Program-made: the position numbers and the translations under genes
Assembly (NCBI GenBank): GCA_002282445.1
Contig: NCJK01000003.1
Span: 124,001 to 188,000 of the forward strand
Length of the DNA: 64,000 nt
DNA from: Burkholderiales bacterium 39-55-53
GTDB taxonomy: Bacteria; Pseudomonadota; Gammaproteobacteria; Burkholderiales; Burkholderiaceae_C
Direction of reading: 5' to 3'
The notes under the pieces: generated by a model
What the model was told of the DNA's origin: nothing
The model's database searches: none
What the model saw: the letters and a program-made list of their open reading frames with translations, nothing else
Shown here: one piece after another, positions 49,862 through 59,336 of the stretch
Position numbering within the stretch: the first letter of the stretch is position 1
Layout: the number at the start of each line of letters is the position of its first letter

Positions 49862-51349
49862 ATGCCTAAGCTCTCGCCTCATTCACCTCACGTCGACAAA
49901 GGTCTGATGTGGTTTCGCCGCGACCTGCGCGCGTTCGACAACGCAGCCCTGTTTCACGCGCTCAAAAGCTGCAAGCAAGTCCATTGCGTGTTCGTGTTTG
50001 ACAAGGCTATTTTGGACAGCCTGCCCCGCGCCGACCGCCGCGTGGAATTCATCCGCGAGTCCCTCGTGGCGCTGGACGCCGAGCTGCATGCCGTGGCAGG
50101 CCAAGCTGGTGCGGGCCTGATCGTGCGCCACGCGGTGGCTGCCAATGAAGTGCCGCGCCTCGCCCACGAGCTGGGCGTGCAAGAGGTATTTGCCAACCAC
50201 GATGACGAGCCCGATGCCCTGGCACGCGATGCCCAAGTGCGCGGCGGCTTAGCCAACTTTGGTATTGGTTTTCAAACCTTCAAAGACCATGTGATTTTTG
50301 AGCGCAGCGAAGTGCTGACCCAAATGGGCAAGCCCTACGGCGTGTTCACGCCCTACAAAAACGCGTGGCTGCAAAAGGTGAACGACTACTATTTGAAGTC
50401 CTACCCCGTGGGCAAATACATCAAGGCCTTGGCGGCCCGACCCAAGGCCTATCAAGTACCAGTACCCACATTGGCCGACATTGGCTTTGAGCCCACCAAC
50501 CTCAGCAGCTTGCATGTGCCCACCGGCAGCCCCGGCGGCTTGGCCTTGTTTGAAGACTTCTTCGACCGCATGGACAAGTACGACGAAACCCGCAACTTCC
50601 CCGCCATCAAAGGCCCCAGCTACTTGGGCGTGCATTTGCGCTTTGGCACGGTGTCGATTCGCCAGCTCGCATCAACCGCGTACAAGCGCATGTTGGTGGG
50701 CTCAGCCGGTGCTGAGGTGTGGCTGTCTGAACTGGTGTGGCGCGATTTTTATCACCAAATCTTGCACCACCACCCGCGTGTGGTGACGGGTGCTTTCAAG
50801 CCCGAATACAACGACATCAAGTGGGACCACCACAAGCATGCCAAAGAGTTGTTTGCCGCCTGGTGCGAAGGCCGCACGGGCTACCCGCTGGTGGATGCAG
50901 CCATGGCGCAAATCAACCAAACCGGCTACATGCACAACCGCCTGCGTATGGTGGTAGCGAGCTTTTTGACCAAAGACCTTGGCATTGATTGGCGCTGGGG
51001 TGAGCGCTACTTTGCCGAGCACCTGAACGACTTTGATCTTGCCGCCAACAACGGTGGCTGGCAGTGGGCCAGCTCTAGCGGCTGCGATGCGCAGCCCTAC
51101 TTTCGCATCTTCAACCCCACCAACCAAAGCGAAAAGTTTGACCCAGAGGGCAAGTTCATTCGCCGCTATGTTCCTGCGTTGGCAAAGCTCAGCAACAAAG
51201 CCATCCACGCACCGTGGCTGGCCAAACCATTGGAATTAGAAGAAGCGGGTTTGGTGCTAGGGCGCGATTACCCAAGGCCCATCGTCGATCACGCCGAGGC
51301 GCGTGCTCACACGCTGGAGCGGTATACGGTGGTGAAAAAGGTGAAATAA
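49862..51349 (+). CDS. phrB: deoxyribodipyrimidine photo-lyase (CPD photolyase)
   Basis: A 495-residue DNA photolyase. The N-terminal antenna-chromophore domain begins MWFRRDLRAFDNAAL, and the FAD domain carries the CPD-class I motifs WLSELVWRDFYHQIL, YMHNRLRMVVASFLTKDL and the closing NGGWQWASSSGCDAQPYFR. It repairs UV cyclobutane dimers by light. The ATG at 49862 with AAAGGG upstream is preferred to a GTG six bases earlier. Stand-alone transcription unit. Confidence 0.95.
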   Translation: MPKLSPHSPHVDKGLMWFRRDLRAFDNAALFHALKSCKQVHCVFVFDKAILDSLPRADRRVEFIRESLVALDAELHAVAGQAGAGLIVRHAVAANEVPRLAHELGVQEVFANHDDEPDALARDAQVRGGLANFGIGFQTFKDHVIFERSEVLTQMGKPYGVFTPYKNAWLQKVNDYYLKSYPVGKYIKALAARPKAYQVPVPTLADIGFEPTNLSSLHVPTGSPGGLALFEDFFDRMDKYDETRNFPAIKGPSYLGVHLRFGTVSIRQLASTAYKRMLVGSAGAEVWLSELVWRDFYHQILHHHPRVVTGAFKPEYNDIKWDHHKHAKELFAAWCEGRTGYPLVDAAMAQINQTGYMHNRLRMVVASFLTKDLGIDWRWGERYFAEHLNDFDLAANNGGWQWASSSGCDAQPYFRIFNPTNQSEKFDPEGKFIRRYVPALAKLSNKAIHAPWLAKPLELEEAGLVLGRDYPRPIVDHAEARAHTLERYTVVKKVK

Positions 51350-51401
51350 GAAAAGCGAAAGGAAACCAAAGGCCAATCGCCCCGACAGCGCGTAAGCGCC
51401 G

Positions 51402-52049
51402 TCACTCCCCCTTGAGGGCCGCCATCACTTGCGGCTGCGGCTCGCGCAAGCTGCCCACAGCGAAGTGTTGCAACAAGCGGCTCACTTCTTGGGCGCCGCT
51501 CAAGCTGGTTTTGATGTCCTCAGCCGCACGTTTGGCACGCAATCGGGCCAGTTGCACGGCCAAGGAATCAGCCACTTGTTGGACTGCGGTGAGCTGCACG
51601 TCTTGGGCCAACTGAGCCATGCTTTGCACATCCAACTGCGCTTCGGTGGGCAAGTCTGACTCGGGTGACTCAGACCAATCGTTGAGGATGTTCACCAAGC
51701 GCTGCGAAATCACATCGGCCTGCTCTAAGAACAGCAAATGGTTGATGACTTGCAGGCTGTCATCCACAGGCTTGGCACTGTCATTGAACTGCTCGCGCAG
51801 TTGCAAGCCACTGAGCACTTGCGAGGTTGCACTGGCCTCTGGCTCTTCTAGGCTGCGATTGGGCGCTAAACGCAAACCTTCAAAAAAATGGGTGGCTAGC
51901 GACCAAAAGGTCCGCCAAGCTGGAATGGTTTCCGCGTCCAGCTGACGCTGGCACAGCAGTTCTAGCTGCCTAGCGGCATGCAACTCCACCGCGGGGCGGT
52001 GGCGCAACAAGGCCAACACATGGCTTTCGAACTGTGCGCGTACATCCAT
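51402..52049 (-). CDS. hypothetical helical protein
   Basis: A 215-residue, mainly alpha-helical, acidic cytosolic protein with no signal or membrane segment. I do not recognise it firmly. A stretch near residues 45-60 (AWRTFWSLATHFFEGLRLA) faintly recalls the helical N-terminal part of ChpA/PilL-type chemosensory kinases, but this is memory-based and weak. It ends with SLREPQPQVMAALKGE. It is five bases downstream of the rubredoxin gene and may be co-transcribed with it. Confidence 0.7.
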   Translation of the reverse strand: MDVRAQFESHVLALLRHRPAVELHAARQLELLCQRQLDAETIPAWRTFWSLATHFFEGLRLAPNRSLEEPEASATSQVLSGLQLREQFNDSAKPVDDSLQVINHLLFLEQADVISQRLVNILNDWSESPESDLPTEAQLDVQSMAQLAQDVQLTAVQQVADSLAVQLARLRAKRAAEDIKTSLSGAQEVSRLLQHFAVGSLREPQPQVMAALKGE

Positions 52050-52054
52050 GGTGA

Positions 52055-52222
52055 TTAGATTTGCACCATTTCAAAGTCTTCTTTGCGGGCGCCGCATTCT
52101 GGGCAAGTCCAGTTCATGGGCACATCCGCCCACGCTGTGCCAGCAGCAATGCCGTGTTCAGGCGCGCCGGCCTCTTCGTCGTAAATCCATCCACAAATCA
52201 GACACATCCAGGTATTGGCCAC
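52055..52222 (-). CDS. rubredoxin
   Basis: A 55-residue rubredoxin holding one Fe in four cysteines: MCLICGWIYDEE and WTCPECGARKEDF. It is an electron carrier for alkane hydroxylases, peroxide defence or the assembly of oxidases. A GTG is chosen as the start because it gives the normal family length. A longer ATG-started version runs into the divergent thiD promoter. It lies next to thiD and hemL, a common order in beta-proteobacteria. Confidence 0.93.
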   Translation of the reverse strand: MANTWMCLICGWIYDEEAGAPEHGIAAGTAWADVPMNWTCPECGARKEDFEMVQI

Positions 52223-52273
52223 AGTATTTCTTTCATCAACGCATAGAATGAAATGCATTGTATCGACCCACTT

Positions 52274-53215
52274 ATGGCGCTAGAAAACACCCCCCTCCCC
52301 AACGAAATTGCCCTGTCTGACGAAACAGGCGGCGCTCCGCCGTGCGTGTTGGTCTTCAACGCCAACGACCCCAGCGGTGCGGGCGGCTTGTCAGCCGATG
52401 TGCTGGCTACAGCGTCAGTGGGTGCTCACGCGTTGCCCGTGGTCACGGGCGCGTACATGCGCGACAGTGCCGAAATTTTTGACCACATCTCCTTTGATGA
52501 CGATGCAGTGGCCGAGCAAGCCCGCAGCGTGCTCGAAGACATGAGCGTGCAAATCATCAAGGTGGGCTTTTGCGGCACACCCGACAACTTGAGCGCCATC
52601 GCCGAAATCAGCACCGACTACGCCGAAGTGCCCGTTATCGCCTACATGCCCAACCTCTCATGGTGGGAAGACGAAAAAATTGACGCTTACTTGGATGCGT
52701 TCCGCGAACTCATCTTGCCGCAAACCACCGTGCTGGTAGGCAACCACAACACCTTGTGGCGCTGGCTGCTGCCCGACTGGAGCAGTGAGAAAAGCCCCAG
52801 CCCGCGCGACATTGCGCGTGCCGCCGCCGAAGTGGGCGTGCCCTACGTGCTGGTGACTGGCATCAACCACCCCGACCAACACATTGAAAACGCCTTGGCC
52901 ACGGCACACACCGTGATGGTGAGCGAACGCTTTGAACGCTTTGACGCCGTGTTTGCCGGAGCCGGCGACACACTCAGCATCACACTGGCTGCCGTGTTGG
53001 CTGCTGGCACTGATCTAGAGCTGGCTACACGCGAAGCGCTGAACTACCTTGACCAAAGCCTCAACAACGGCTTTAGACCAGGCATGGGCCACATCGTGCC
53101 TGACCGCATGTTTTGGGCCGAGACCGACGAAGAAGGTGAAGAAGGCGAAGACACCGATGGCCTGCCTGCCACCGCTGAGGACTTCTCGCTACCCCGACAC
53201 GAAACCAAACACTGA
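52274..53215 (+). CDS. thiD: hydroxymethylpyrimidine/phosphomethylpyrimidine kinase
   Basis: A 313-residue ribokinase-fold kinase of the ThiD type, phosphorylating hydroxymethylpyrimidine for thiamine synthesis. The substrate motif is NDPSGAGGLSADV, and the kinase motif with the catalytic region is AGAGDTLSITLAAVL. A C-terminal acidic tail of about 30 residues (EEGEEGEDTDG) is beyond the usual family length. The ATG start of MALENT is chosen; MHCIDPL 21 bases earlier is in frame. hemL follows 13 bases later. Confidence 0.88.
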   Translation: MALENTPLPNEIALSDETGGAPPCVLVFNANDPSGAGGLSADVLATASVGAHALPVVTGAYMRDSAEIFDHISFDDDAVAEQARSVLEDMSVQIIKVGFCGTPDNLSAIAEISTDYAEVPVIAYMPNLSWWEDEKIDAYLDAFRELILPQTTVLVGNHNTLWRWLLPDWSSEKSPSPRDIARAAAEVGVPYVLVTGINHPDQHIENALATAHTVMVSERFERFDAVFAGAGDTLSITLAAVLAAGTDLELATREALNYLDQSLNNGFRPGMGHIVPDRMFWAETDEEGEEGEDTDGLPATAEDFSLPRHETKH

Positions 53216-53228
53216 AACTTAGAACACC

Positions 53229-54524
53229 ATGACCGATTTGAACCAAACCCTGTTTGACCGCGCTGCCCAAGTCATCCCCGGTGGCGTGAACTCACCTGTG
53301 CGTGCGTTTCGTGCCGTGGGCGGCACACCCCGCTTTGTGCAACGCGCCCAAGGCGCGTACTTTTGGGATGCCAACGGCCAAAAATACATCGACTACATCG
53401 GCTCTTGGGGCCCGATGATCTTGGGCCATGGCAACCCCGTGGTGCTAGAGGCTGTGCAAAAGGCTGCCCTCGATGGCTTCTCATTCGGTGCACCTACCGA
53501 ACGCGAGATTGAACTGGCCGAAGAAATTTTGAAGCACGTGCCCTCGATGGAAATGGTCCGCTTGGTCAGCTCGGGCACCGAAGCCGGCATGAGCGCTTTG
53601 CGTTTGGCACGCGGCGCGACGGGCCGCAACAAGTTCATCAAGTTTGAAGGTTGCTACCACGGCCATTGCGATGCTTTGCTGGTCAAAGCTGGTTCAGGCC
53701 TTGCCACGTTTGGCAACCCCACCAGCGCAGGCGTGCCGCCTGAAGTGGTGCGCGACACCTTGGTGCTCGAGTACAACAACATTGAGCAACTCGAAGAAGC
53801 CTTCAAGCTGCACGGCAAAGAACTGGCCTGCGTGATGATTGAACCCATCGCCGGCAATATGAACTTTGTGCGTGCCAGCGTGCCGTTCATGAAACGCTGC
53901 CGCGAACTATGCACCGAGCACGGCGCTCTGTTTGTGTTTGACGAAGTCATGACAGGTTTCCGCGTGGCTCTGGGCAGCGCACAAAGCGTTTACGCCAAAC
54001 TCATTCCGGGCTTCAAGCCTGATGTGACCGTGTTGGGCAAAGTCATCGGCGGCGGCATGCCGTTGGCGGCCTTTGGTGGCCCACGCGCCATCATGCAGCA
54101 GCTCGCGCCCACTGGCCCTGTTTACCAAGCTGGTACTTTGAGTGGCAACCCAGTGGCCACCGCTTGCGGCTTGGCCACCTTGCGCGAAATTGCCAAGCCC
54201 GGTTTCTATGAAGCACTGGGTGCTCGCACACAAAGCTTGGTCGACGGCCTCACCGCCGCCGCCGCCAAAGCAGGCGTGCCATTCAGCGGTGACTGCCAAG
54301 GCGGCATGTTTGGCTTCTTCTTGTTGCCAGAGCTGCCACAGAACTACGCCAAGGTCATGACCAGCGACAGCCCCAAGTTCAACAAACTTTTCCATGGTCT
54401 TTTGGACCGTGGTGTTTACATCGCACCTGCGTTGTACGAAGCAGGCTTTGTGAGTGCGGCGCATACTGATGCAGATATTGCTGAAACTGTGGCCGTGGCT
54501 GCAGAGGTGTTTGCGCAGCTATGA
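53229..54524 (+). CDS. hemL: glutamate-1-semialdehyde 2,1-aminomutase
   Basis: A 431-residue class III aminotransferase making 5-aminolevulinate from glutamate-1-semialdehyde, the haem precursor via the C5 pathway. It starts with the usual [17 protein letters not shown]. The PLP Lys is in [18 protein letters not shown], and the [15 protein letters not shown] motif is intact. The next gene overlaps its stop by four bases. Confidence 0.97.
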   Translation: MTDLNQTLFDRAAQVIPGGVNSPVRAFRAVGGTPRFVQRAQGAYFWDANGQKYIDYIGSWGPMILGHGNPVVLEAVQKAALDGFSFGAPTEREIELAEEILKHVPSMEMVRLVSSGTEAGMSALRLARGATGRNKFIKFEGCYHGHCDALLVKAGSGLATFGNPTSAGVPPEVVRDTLVLEYNNIEQLEEAFKLHGKELACVMIEPIAGNMNFVRASVPFMKRCRELCTEHGALFVFDEVMTGFRVALGSAQSVYAKLIPGFKPDVTVLGKVIGGGMPLAAFGGPRAIMQQLAPTGPVYQAGTLSGNPVATACGLATLREIAKPGFYEALGARTQSLVDGLTAAAAKAGVPFSGDCQGGMFGFFLLPELPQNYAKVMTSDSPKFNKLFHGLLDRGVYIAPALYEAGFVSAAHTDADIAETVAVAAEVFAQL

Positions 54525-54967
54525 AGAAATTTTTACTCGCCTTAGCTGTCGTGGCCGCTGCGCCTGCGGCATTGGCTGATATTTGGATCAATCCTGGTTT
54601 TTATTCGCATCATTTCGACAAAGAGAAAAACCTCAATAACAACAACCACGGCTTTGGCGTAGAGGCGACCGTCAGCAAAACCTATTCGCTCACGGCGGGT
54701 GTTTTTGAAAACAGTGACCGACAAACATCTCACTACCTTGGCGCGTATGTCATGCCGTTTCAGGTGGGTGCGTTCAAAGCAGGTGCCGCCGTTGGTGCGT
54801 TTGATGGCTACCCAAAAATGCGCGATGGCGGTTGGTTTCCTGCCATCGTGCCAGCCATGTCCATCGAAGGCCGACGCTTGGGCCTCAACATCAGCTACAC
54901 CCCAAGAATTGGTGACAAGGTCAACAGCGCCTTGAGCTTCCAAGTCAAATTCAACGTTGCGCCGTAA
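54521..54967 (+). CDS. secreted small beta-rich protein, unknown
   Basis: A 148-residue protein with a signal peptide ([15 protein letters not shown]). The rest is strand-rich with alternating polar and hydrophobic residues ([27 protein letters not shown]) and ends [10 protein letters not shown], which could be a small outer-membrane barrel or a lipocalin-like fold. I do not recognise the family. The start overlaps the hemL stop (ATGA). Confidence 0.75.
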   Translation: MKKFLLALAVVAAAPAALADIWINPGFYSHHFDKEKNLNNNNHGFGVEATVSKTYSLTAGVFENSDRQTSHYLGAYVMPFQVGAFKAGAAVGAFDGYPKMRDGGWFPAIVPAMSIEGRRLGLNISYTPRIGDKVNSALSFQVKFNVAP

Positions 54968-55040
54968 CAACTGACTGCCAAGCGCGTTCTCTCTTTAATC
55001 TTCTCGTCCTTCTCGGGCGCATTTACCCCTAAGGACTCTT

Positions 55041-55394
55041 ATGAAAAAAACATTCCAACTCCAAGTTGAAGGCAAACACCCAGAGCGTTTGCTTGAAGCC
55101 ATCAAGCACGACATTCGCAAATACCTCAAGCGCGAACGCCGCCGCGATGTACCCGAAGGCGCAGATTTTTGGGACTTCGATTGCAAATTTGGCTTGACCG
55201 AAGAAGCCGCCGAAGTGGTGCACTTGGCCAACGTCATCACCTGTATTGACAACGCTGTAGCGAACCAAGCCACGCAGTTTTATGTGGAGCTACTGGCCAA
55301 GCCAGGCGTGCGCACCAAGCGCCCAGCAGGTGAAGCGCTAGAGCACCAAGAGCGTCATGCGTTTGACGGCTTGGATGACGACCACAACGATTGA
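55041..55394 (+). CDS. DUF6172 family protein
   Basis: A 117-residue soluble protein fitting the DUF6172 family, starting KKTFQLQVEGKHPERLLEAIKHD. It is acidic at the end (FDGLDDDHND) and basic around residues 25-36 (RKYLKRERRRD). Function unknown. It follows a 73-base gap and ends one base before the convergent antitoxin gene. Confidence 0.82.
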   Translation: MKKTFQLQVEGKHPERLLEAIKHDIRKYLKRERRRDVPEGADFWDFDCKFGLTEEAAEVVHLANVITCIDNAVANQATQFYVELLAKPGVRTKRPAGEALEHQERHAFDGLDDDHND

Positions 55395-55685
55395 TCAGGC
55401 GTGCAAAGAGCGCATCGCCAAATCTGGCGATGTGGACACGATCTTGAGCAAAGCCGCCGCTGGCCCCGTGGGTGTGCGGCGATGTTGCTCCCAGTTTTGA
55501 AGCGTCCTCACACTCACACGCATCATCTGCGCAAACTCTGTTTGCGATAAACCGACTTGCTCTCGCACGAGTTTGACATCGGGGTTTGAAATATCAAATC
55601 GACGTGAAGCAGGACGCTTACCTTTAGAGATTGCCTTAGCCTCTTGCAAGCTTTTGACCAGATCGTCAAACAGTTCTTTGTCCAT
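55395..55685 (-). CDS. type II antitoxin, XRE-type helix-turn-helix (HigA/NadS-like)
   Basis: A 96-residue antitoxin with a C-terminal helix-turn-helix (VGLSQTEFAQMMRVSVRTLQNW) and a Lys/Arg-rich N-terminal part. It neutralises the toxin encoded just upstream and represses the operon. The start at 55685 has AAGGAG eight bases upstream; an ATG at 55691 overlaps the toxin stop in an ATGA and is the alternative. Gene order is toxin then antitoxin, as in higBA. Confidence 0.88.
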   Translation of the reverse strand: MDKELFDDLVKSLQEAKAISKGKRPASRRFDISNPDVKLVREQVGLSQTEFAQMMRVSVRTLQNWEQHRRTPTGPAAALLKIVSTSPDLAMRSLHA

Positions 55686-55687
55686 TG

Positions 55688-55999
55688 TCATAACTCCTTC
55701 ACCAATTCGCTCAGCACCGCTAACTCTTGCGCAGAGAGCGTGTCTTTCACAGACTTGGCATATGCCAAGAGCATGTAGATTTGATGCTCATCTTTGAGCC
55801 AGTAATAAATCACACGAATTCCGCCTCGCTTGCCACGCCCACTCACGGCGTAGCGCAACTTGCGAATGCCACCGCCTCCACGAATCACATCGCCCAAGGC
55901 CGGGTTTTGTACCAATGCGATTTGCATGTGGGCGTAATCGTCATCTGCCAAAAGCGCAGTGATCGCACGAGTGAAAGTCGGCGTTTCGATGAATTCCAC
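55688..55999 (-). CDS. type II toxin, RelE/HigB-like
   Basis: A 103-residue RelE-superfamily toxin, predicted to cleave mRNA at the ribosome. The family core is visible: LGDVIRGGGGIRKLRYAVSG with the Arg/Lys cluster, GGIRVIYYWLKDEHQIYMLLAYAK. The start codon is GTG. The promoter contains a perfect 17-base palindrome. It forms a two-gene operon with the antitoxin that follows. Confidence 0.9.
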   Translation of the reverse strand: MEFIETPTFTRAITALLADDDYAHMQIALVQNPALGDVIRGGGGIRKLRYAVSGRGKRGGIRVIYYWLKDEHQIYMLLAYAKSVKDTLSAQELAVLSELVKEL

Positions 56000-56012
56000 A
56001 CAATTCCATTCT

Positions 56013-56029
56013 ATACGCCAATGGCGTAT
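56013..56029. promoter_or_regulatory. toxin-antitoxin operator palindrome
   Basis: ATACGCCA-A-TGGCGTAT, a perfect 17-base palindrome 14 bases upstream of the toxin start, in the position expected for HigA-type autorepression. Confidence 0.75.
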
Positions 56030-56089
56030 TATCTAATTAAGTTGCATTCATCCTCTTCTCTTGGCTTTGCTCCACGCGTAAGCGCGGCC

Positions 56090-56138
56090 CACAAAAAACA
56101 AAACCCCAATGTGAATTTGCATTCAACAATTGGGGTTT
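56090..56138 (-). terminator. terminator after DEAD-box helicase
   Basis: AAACCCCAAT/ATTGGGGTTT, an 18-base loop, followed on the leftward strand by a T-rich run. It is 27 bases beyond the helicase stop. Confidence 0.75.
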
Positions 56139-56164
56139 CCTTGGGAAAGAAGCGTCTTACTTGG

Positions 56165-57490
56165 CTAGTCTTCTGATGCTTTCTGTCCGGTTTGCAAAGC
56201 AGCAGCACGCAATTTGTCTTTCTTGCTCGGGCGTTTACCTTTGATGCCACCCGTTCCATCGTTCAATGGTGATGCAGGCGGTGGCACTTCGGTCGGCTCA
56301 AAACCTTCGAGGACTTCCACAGGTAACTGCACCTTGACGCGTTTTTGAATCAGCTGCCAATGCGCCAGCGTGGCGGCGGTGACAAAGCTCACGGCTTCGC
56401 CACTGGCACCCGCACGGCCTGTGCGGCCGATGCGGTGGGTGTAGTCGGTGGCTGAGCGCGGCAGGTCGTAGTTGACCACCACAGGCAACTGCGCGATGTC
56501 GATGCCGCGTGCCGCGAGATCGGTGGTGACCACCACTTCCCAGCGCTCTTCTTTGAACTCGGCCAACACGTCTTGGCGTGCGCCTTGGCTCATCTCGCCA
56601 TGGAACGCAGTGGCAAACACGCCCGCTTTGTAGAGTTTGTTGGCCACATGCTCACACGCATAACGCGTGGCCACAAACACCAACACGCGTTTCCACTCGT
56701 GGGTTTTGATGAGGTGGCGCAACAAAGCCGTGCGGCTTTTTTCGTCCACTGAAATAGCACGCTGCGCAATGTCGGGCGCATGCGCTTCGGTGTGCGCGAT
56801 GGTGATGCGTGCAGGGTTGCCCAGCAGCGTCTCGGCCAAAGTTTGCACCGCTGGTTCAAAAGTAGCGCTAAACAACAGGTTTTGTCGCTTAGCTGGCAGC
56901 AGCGCCAAGATGCGTTGCAGCTCTTCATTAAAGCCGAGGTCAAGCAAGCGGTCGGCTTCGTCCAACACGAGATGCTGCACATGGCCGAGGTTCAACGCGT
57001 TGTGGTCCACGATGTCGAGCAAGCGGCCGGGCGTGGCCACCACCACATCAGCACCGCTGCGCAGGCTCATCATTTGTGGGTTGATCGACACACCACCAAA
57101 CAGCGTGCCCACTTTGATGGACTGCGCGAGTGGCCGCGCCAAATCGCGCAGCACATCGCTCACCTGTGTGGCGAGTTCACGCGTGGGGACGAGTACCAGC
57201 ACTTGGGTGGTGCGTTTCTTTGGTGCTTCATCGCGTGATGATGCGGTGGCCATGAGTAGCTGCAACACGGGCAGCACATAGGCTGCCGTTTTGCCAGAGC
57301 CAGTTTGTGCGGTGGCCAAGACATCGCGGCCATTGAGCACAGGGCCGATAGCTTCGACTTGCACAGGTGTGGGCGTTGTAAAGCCTGCTTGGGCGGCAGA
57401 GCTTTGCAGCTCGGTGTTGAGGCCGAGCTGGGCAAAGCTCAGGACAGATTGCGCCGCATCAAGCGGCGCGTTGGTGTGGTCAATGTTCAA
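56165..57490 (-). CDS. DEAD-box RNA helicase (RhlE-like)
   Basis: A 441-residue ATP-dependent RNA helicase. The Q-motif starts near FAQLGLNTELQSS, followed by Walker A AQTGSGKT, motif Ib TPGRLL, DEAD box LDEADRLLD, SATFEP, and the C-terminal HRIGRTGRAG. The tail after residue 400 is Lys/Pro-rich. RhlE-type helicases act in ribosome assembly and RNA turnover. It is 9 bases after purH and possibly read on the same transcript. Confidence 0.92.
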   Translation of the reverse strand: MNIDHTNAPLDAAQSVLSFAQLGLNTELQSSAAQAGFTTPTPVQVEAIGPVLNGRDVLATAQTGSGKTAAYVLPVLQLLMATASSRDEAPKKRTTQVLVLVPTRELATQVSDVLRDLARPLAQSIKVGTLFGGVSINPQMMSLRSGADVVVATPGRLLDIVDHNALNLGHVQHLVLDEADRLLDLGFNEELQRILALLPAKRQNLLFSATFEPAVQTLAETLLGNPARITIAHTEAHAPDIAQRAISVDEKSRTALLRHLIKTHEWKRVLVFVATRYACEHVANKLYKAGVFATAFHGEMSQGARQDVLAEFKEERWEVVVTTDLAARGIDIAQLPVVVNYDLPRSATDYTHRIGRTGRAGASGEAVSFVTAATLAHWQLIQKRVKVQLPVEVLEGFEPTEVPPPASPLNDGTGGIKGKRPSKKDKLRAAALQTGQKASED

Positions 57491-57499
57491 TGTGGGCGA

Positions 57500-59086
57500 T
57501 CAATGACGGAAGTGACGCACACCGGTGAACACCATCGCCACGCCACGCTCGTTGGCGGCGTCGATGACTTCTTGGTCGCGCATCGAGCCACCGGGCTGGG
57601 CCACGCAAGTTGCGCCCGCATCCACCACCACATCGAGTCCGTCGCGGAAGGGGAAAAAGGCGTCGCTCGCCACCACGGTGTTTTGTAGGCTGAGCTTCGC
57701 GGCTTCGGCCTTGATGCTGGCGATGCGAGCTGAGTCGAGGCGGCTCATTTGGCCTGCACCCACGCCCATGGTCATGCCGTTTTTGCAGAACACGATGGCG
57801 TTTGACTTGACGAACTTGGCCACTTTCCAAGCGAACAACAAGTCGTTCAACTCTTCTGGCGTGGGTTGTTTGACGGTGACGATCTTCAGGTCAGCCAAAG
57901 CCAACTCGTGGTTGTCAGCACTTTGCAGCAGAAGGCCTGAGCCAACGCGCTTGGTTTCGAGAGCGTTGCGCACGTCGCCGTAGTTGGCGGGCAAGGCAAT
58001 TTTCATCAAGCGCACATTCACTTTGCTCTTGAACACTTCCAGCGCTTCAGCGCTGAAGTCAGGGGCCATCAGCACTTCGACAAACTGCTTGCTCACCGCT
58101 TCGGCAGCTGCTTTGTCAACAGGGCGGTTGAAGGCGATGATGCCGCCAAACGCGCTGGTGGGATCGGTTTGGAAAGCCTTGCTGTAGGCCTCGAGCGGGT
58201 TTGCACCCACTGCTACGCCGCAGGGGTTGGCGTGTTTGATGATCACACAGGCTGTGGTGTCAAAGCTCTTCACACATTCCCATGCGGCGTCTGCATCGGC
58301 GATGTTGTTGTAGCTGAGTTCTTTGCCTTGCAGCTGCACGCCGGTGGCGAGCGAGCCAGCGGCTGGGGCCAAGTCGCGATACCAAGCGGCTTGCTGGTGG
58401 CTGTTTTCGCCGTAGCGCAGGTCTTGTACCTTCACGTATTGCTCGTTGAACTGGCCGCTGAACTGGGCACGCTCGGGCACGTATTCTTCGCTGAGTTTTT
58501 CAGCTTCAAAGTTGACGCTCGACAAGTAGTTACTGATCGCGCCGTCGTATTGGCTGATGCGGTTGAACGCAGCCACAGATAAGGCGAAGCGCAGTTTGTC
58601 GCTCAGTTTGCCGTTGGCTTTGAGTTCAGCCATCACGTCAGCGTATTGGCTGGCGTCGGTGACGATGCCCACGTCTTTCCAGTTCTTGGCAGCAGAGCGC
58701 ACCATTGCGGGGCCACCGATGTCGATGTTCTCGATGGCGTCGGCCAGTGTGCAACCGGGCTTGGCCACGGTGGCTTCAAACGGATACAAATTCACGATCA
58801 ACAAATCAATCGTGTCGATGTTGTGCGCCTTCAAAGCAGCCATGTGCTCGGGCGTGTCGCGACGCGCCAGCAAACCGCCGTGCACTTTGGGGTGCAAGGT
58901 TTTCACACGGCCATCGAGCATTTCGGGGAAGCCTGTGACTTCGGCCACTTCGGTCACGGGCAAGCCTTGTTCGGCCAAGAGTTTGGCAGTACCGCCGGTG
59001 GAGATCAGGCCCACGCCCAAGGCGTGCAAATCACGCGCGAGTTCGACGATGCCGGTTTTGTCAGAGACGGAGATGAGTGCTTTCAT
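57500..59086 (-). CDS. purH: bifunctional AICAR transformylase / IMP cyclohydrolase
   Basis: A 528-residue PurH doing the last two steps of IMP synthesis. The N-terminal cyclohydrolase domain has [19 protein letters not shown], and the transformylase domain has the active-site [11 protein letters not shown] motif near residue 285. Length and order are normal. The gene is downstream of fis and dusB in the typical beta-proteobacterial order dusB-fis-purH. Confidence 0.97.
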   Translation of the reverse strand: MKALISVSDKTGIVELARDLHALGVGLISTGGTAKLLAEQGLPVTEVAEVTGFPEMLDGRVKTLHPKVHGGLLARRDTPEHMAALKAHNIDTIDLLIVNLYPFEATVAKPGCTLADAIENIDIGGPAMVRSAAKNWKDVGIVTDASQYADVMAELKANGKLSDKLRFALSVAAFNRISQYDGAISNYLSSVNFEAEKLSEEYVPERAQFSGQFNEQYVKVQDLRYGENSHQQAAWYRDLAPAAGSLATGVQLQGKELSYNNIADADAAWECVKSFDTTACVIIKHANPCGVAVGANPLEAYSKAFQTDPTSAFGGIIAFNRPVDKAAAEAVSKQFVEVLMAPDFSAEALEVFKSKVNVRLMKIALPANYGDVRNALETKRVGSGLLLQSADNHELALADLKIVTVKQPTPEELNDLLFAWKVAKFVKSNAIVFCKNGMTMGVGAGQMSRLDSARIASIKAEAAKLSLQNTVVASDAFFPFRDGLDVVVDAGATCVAQPGGSMRDQEVIDAANERGVAMVFTGVRHFRH

Positions 59087-59099
59087 TGGGGATGCAGTC

Positions 59100-59336
59100 T
59101 TATTTGATGAGTTTGTGATCGAGAAGTTTTTTACGCAGCGTATTGCGGTTGAGGCCCAGCCATTCGGCGGCGCGTGACTGGTTGTGGTCGGCGTGCTGCA
59201 TCACCACTTCGAGCAGCGGTTTTTCAACGACGCGCACCATCATGTCGTGCATGTTGTCGGGCTCTGTGCCTTTGAGGTCGCGAAAATAGGTTTCGAGGCT
59301 GGCACGTACCACCTCTTCAATGTGTTTTTTACTCAT
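59100..59336 (-). CDS. fis: Fis-family DNA-binding protein
   Basis: A 78-residue Fis-like nucleoid and transcription factor. The helix-turn-helix is [20 protein letters not shown], the usual signature at the C-terminus. It overlaps the 3' end of dusB by 8 bases, the classical dusB-fis arrangement. It lies 13 bases before purH. Confidence 0.95.
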   Translation of the reverse strand: MSKKHIEEVVRASLETYFRDLKGTEPDNMHDMMVRVVEKPLLEVVMQHADHNQSRAAEWLGLNRNTLRKKLLDHKLIK

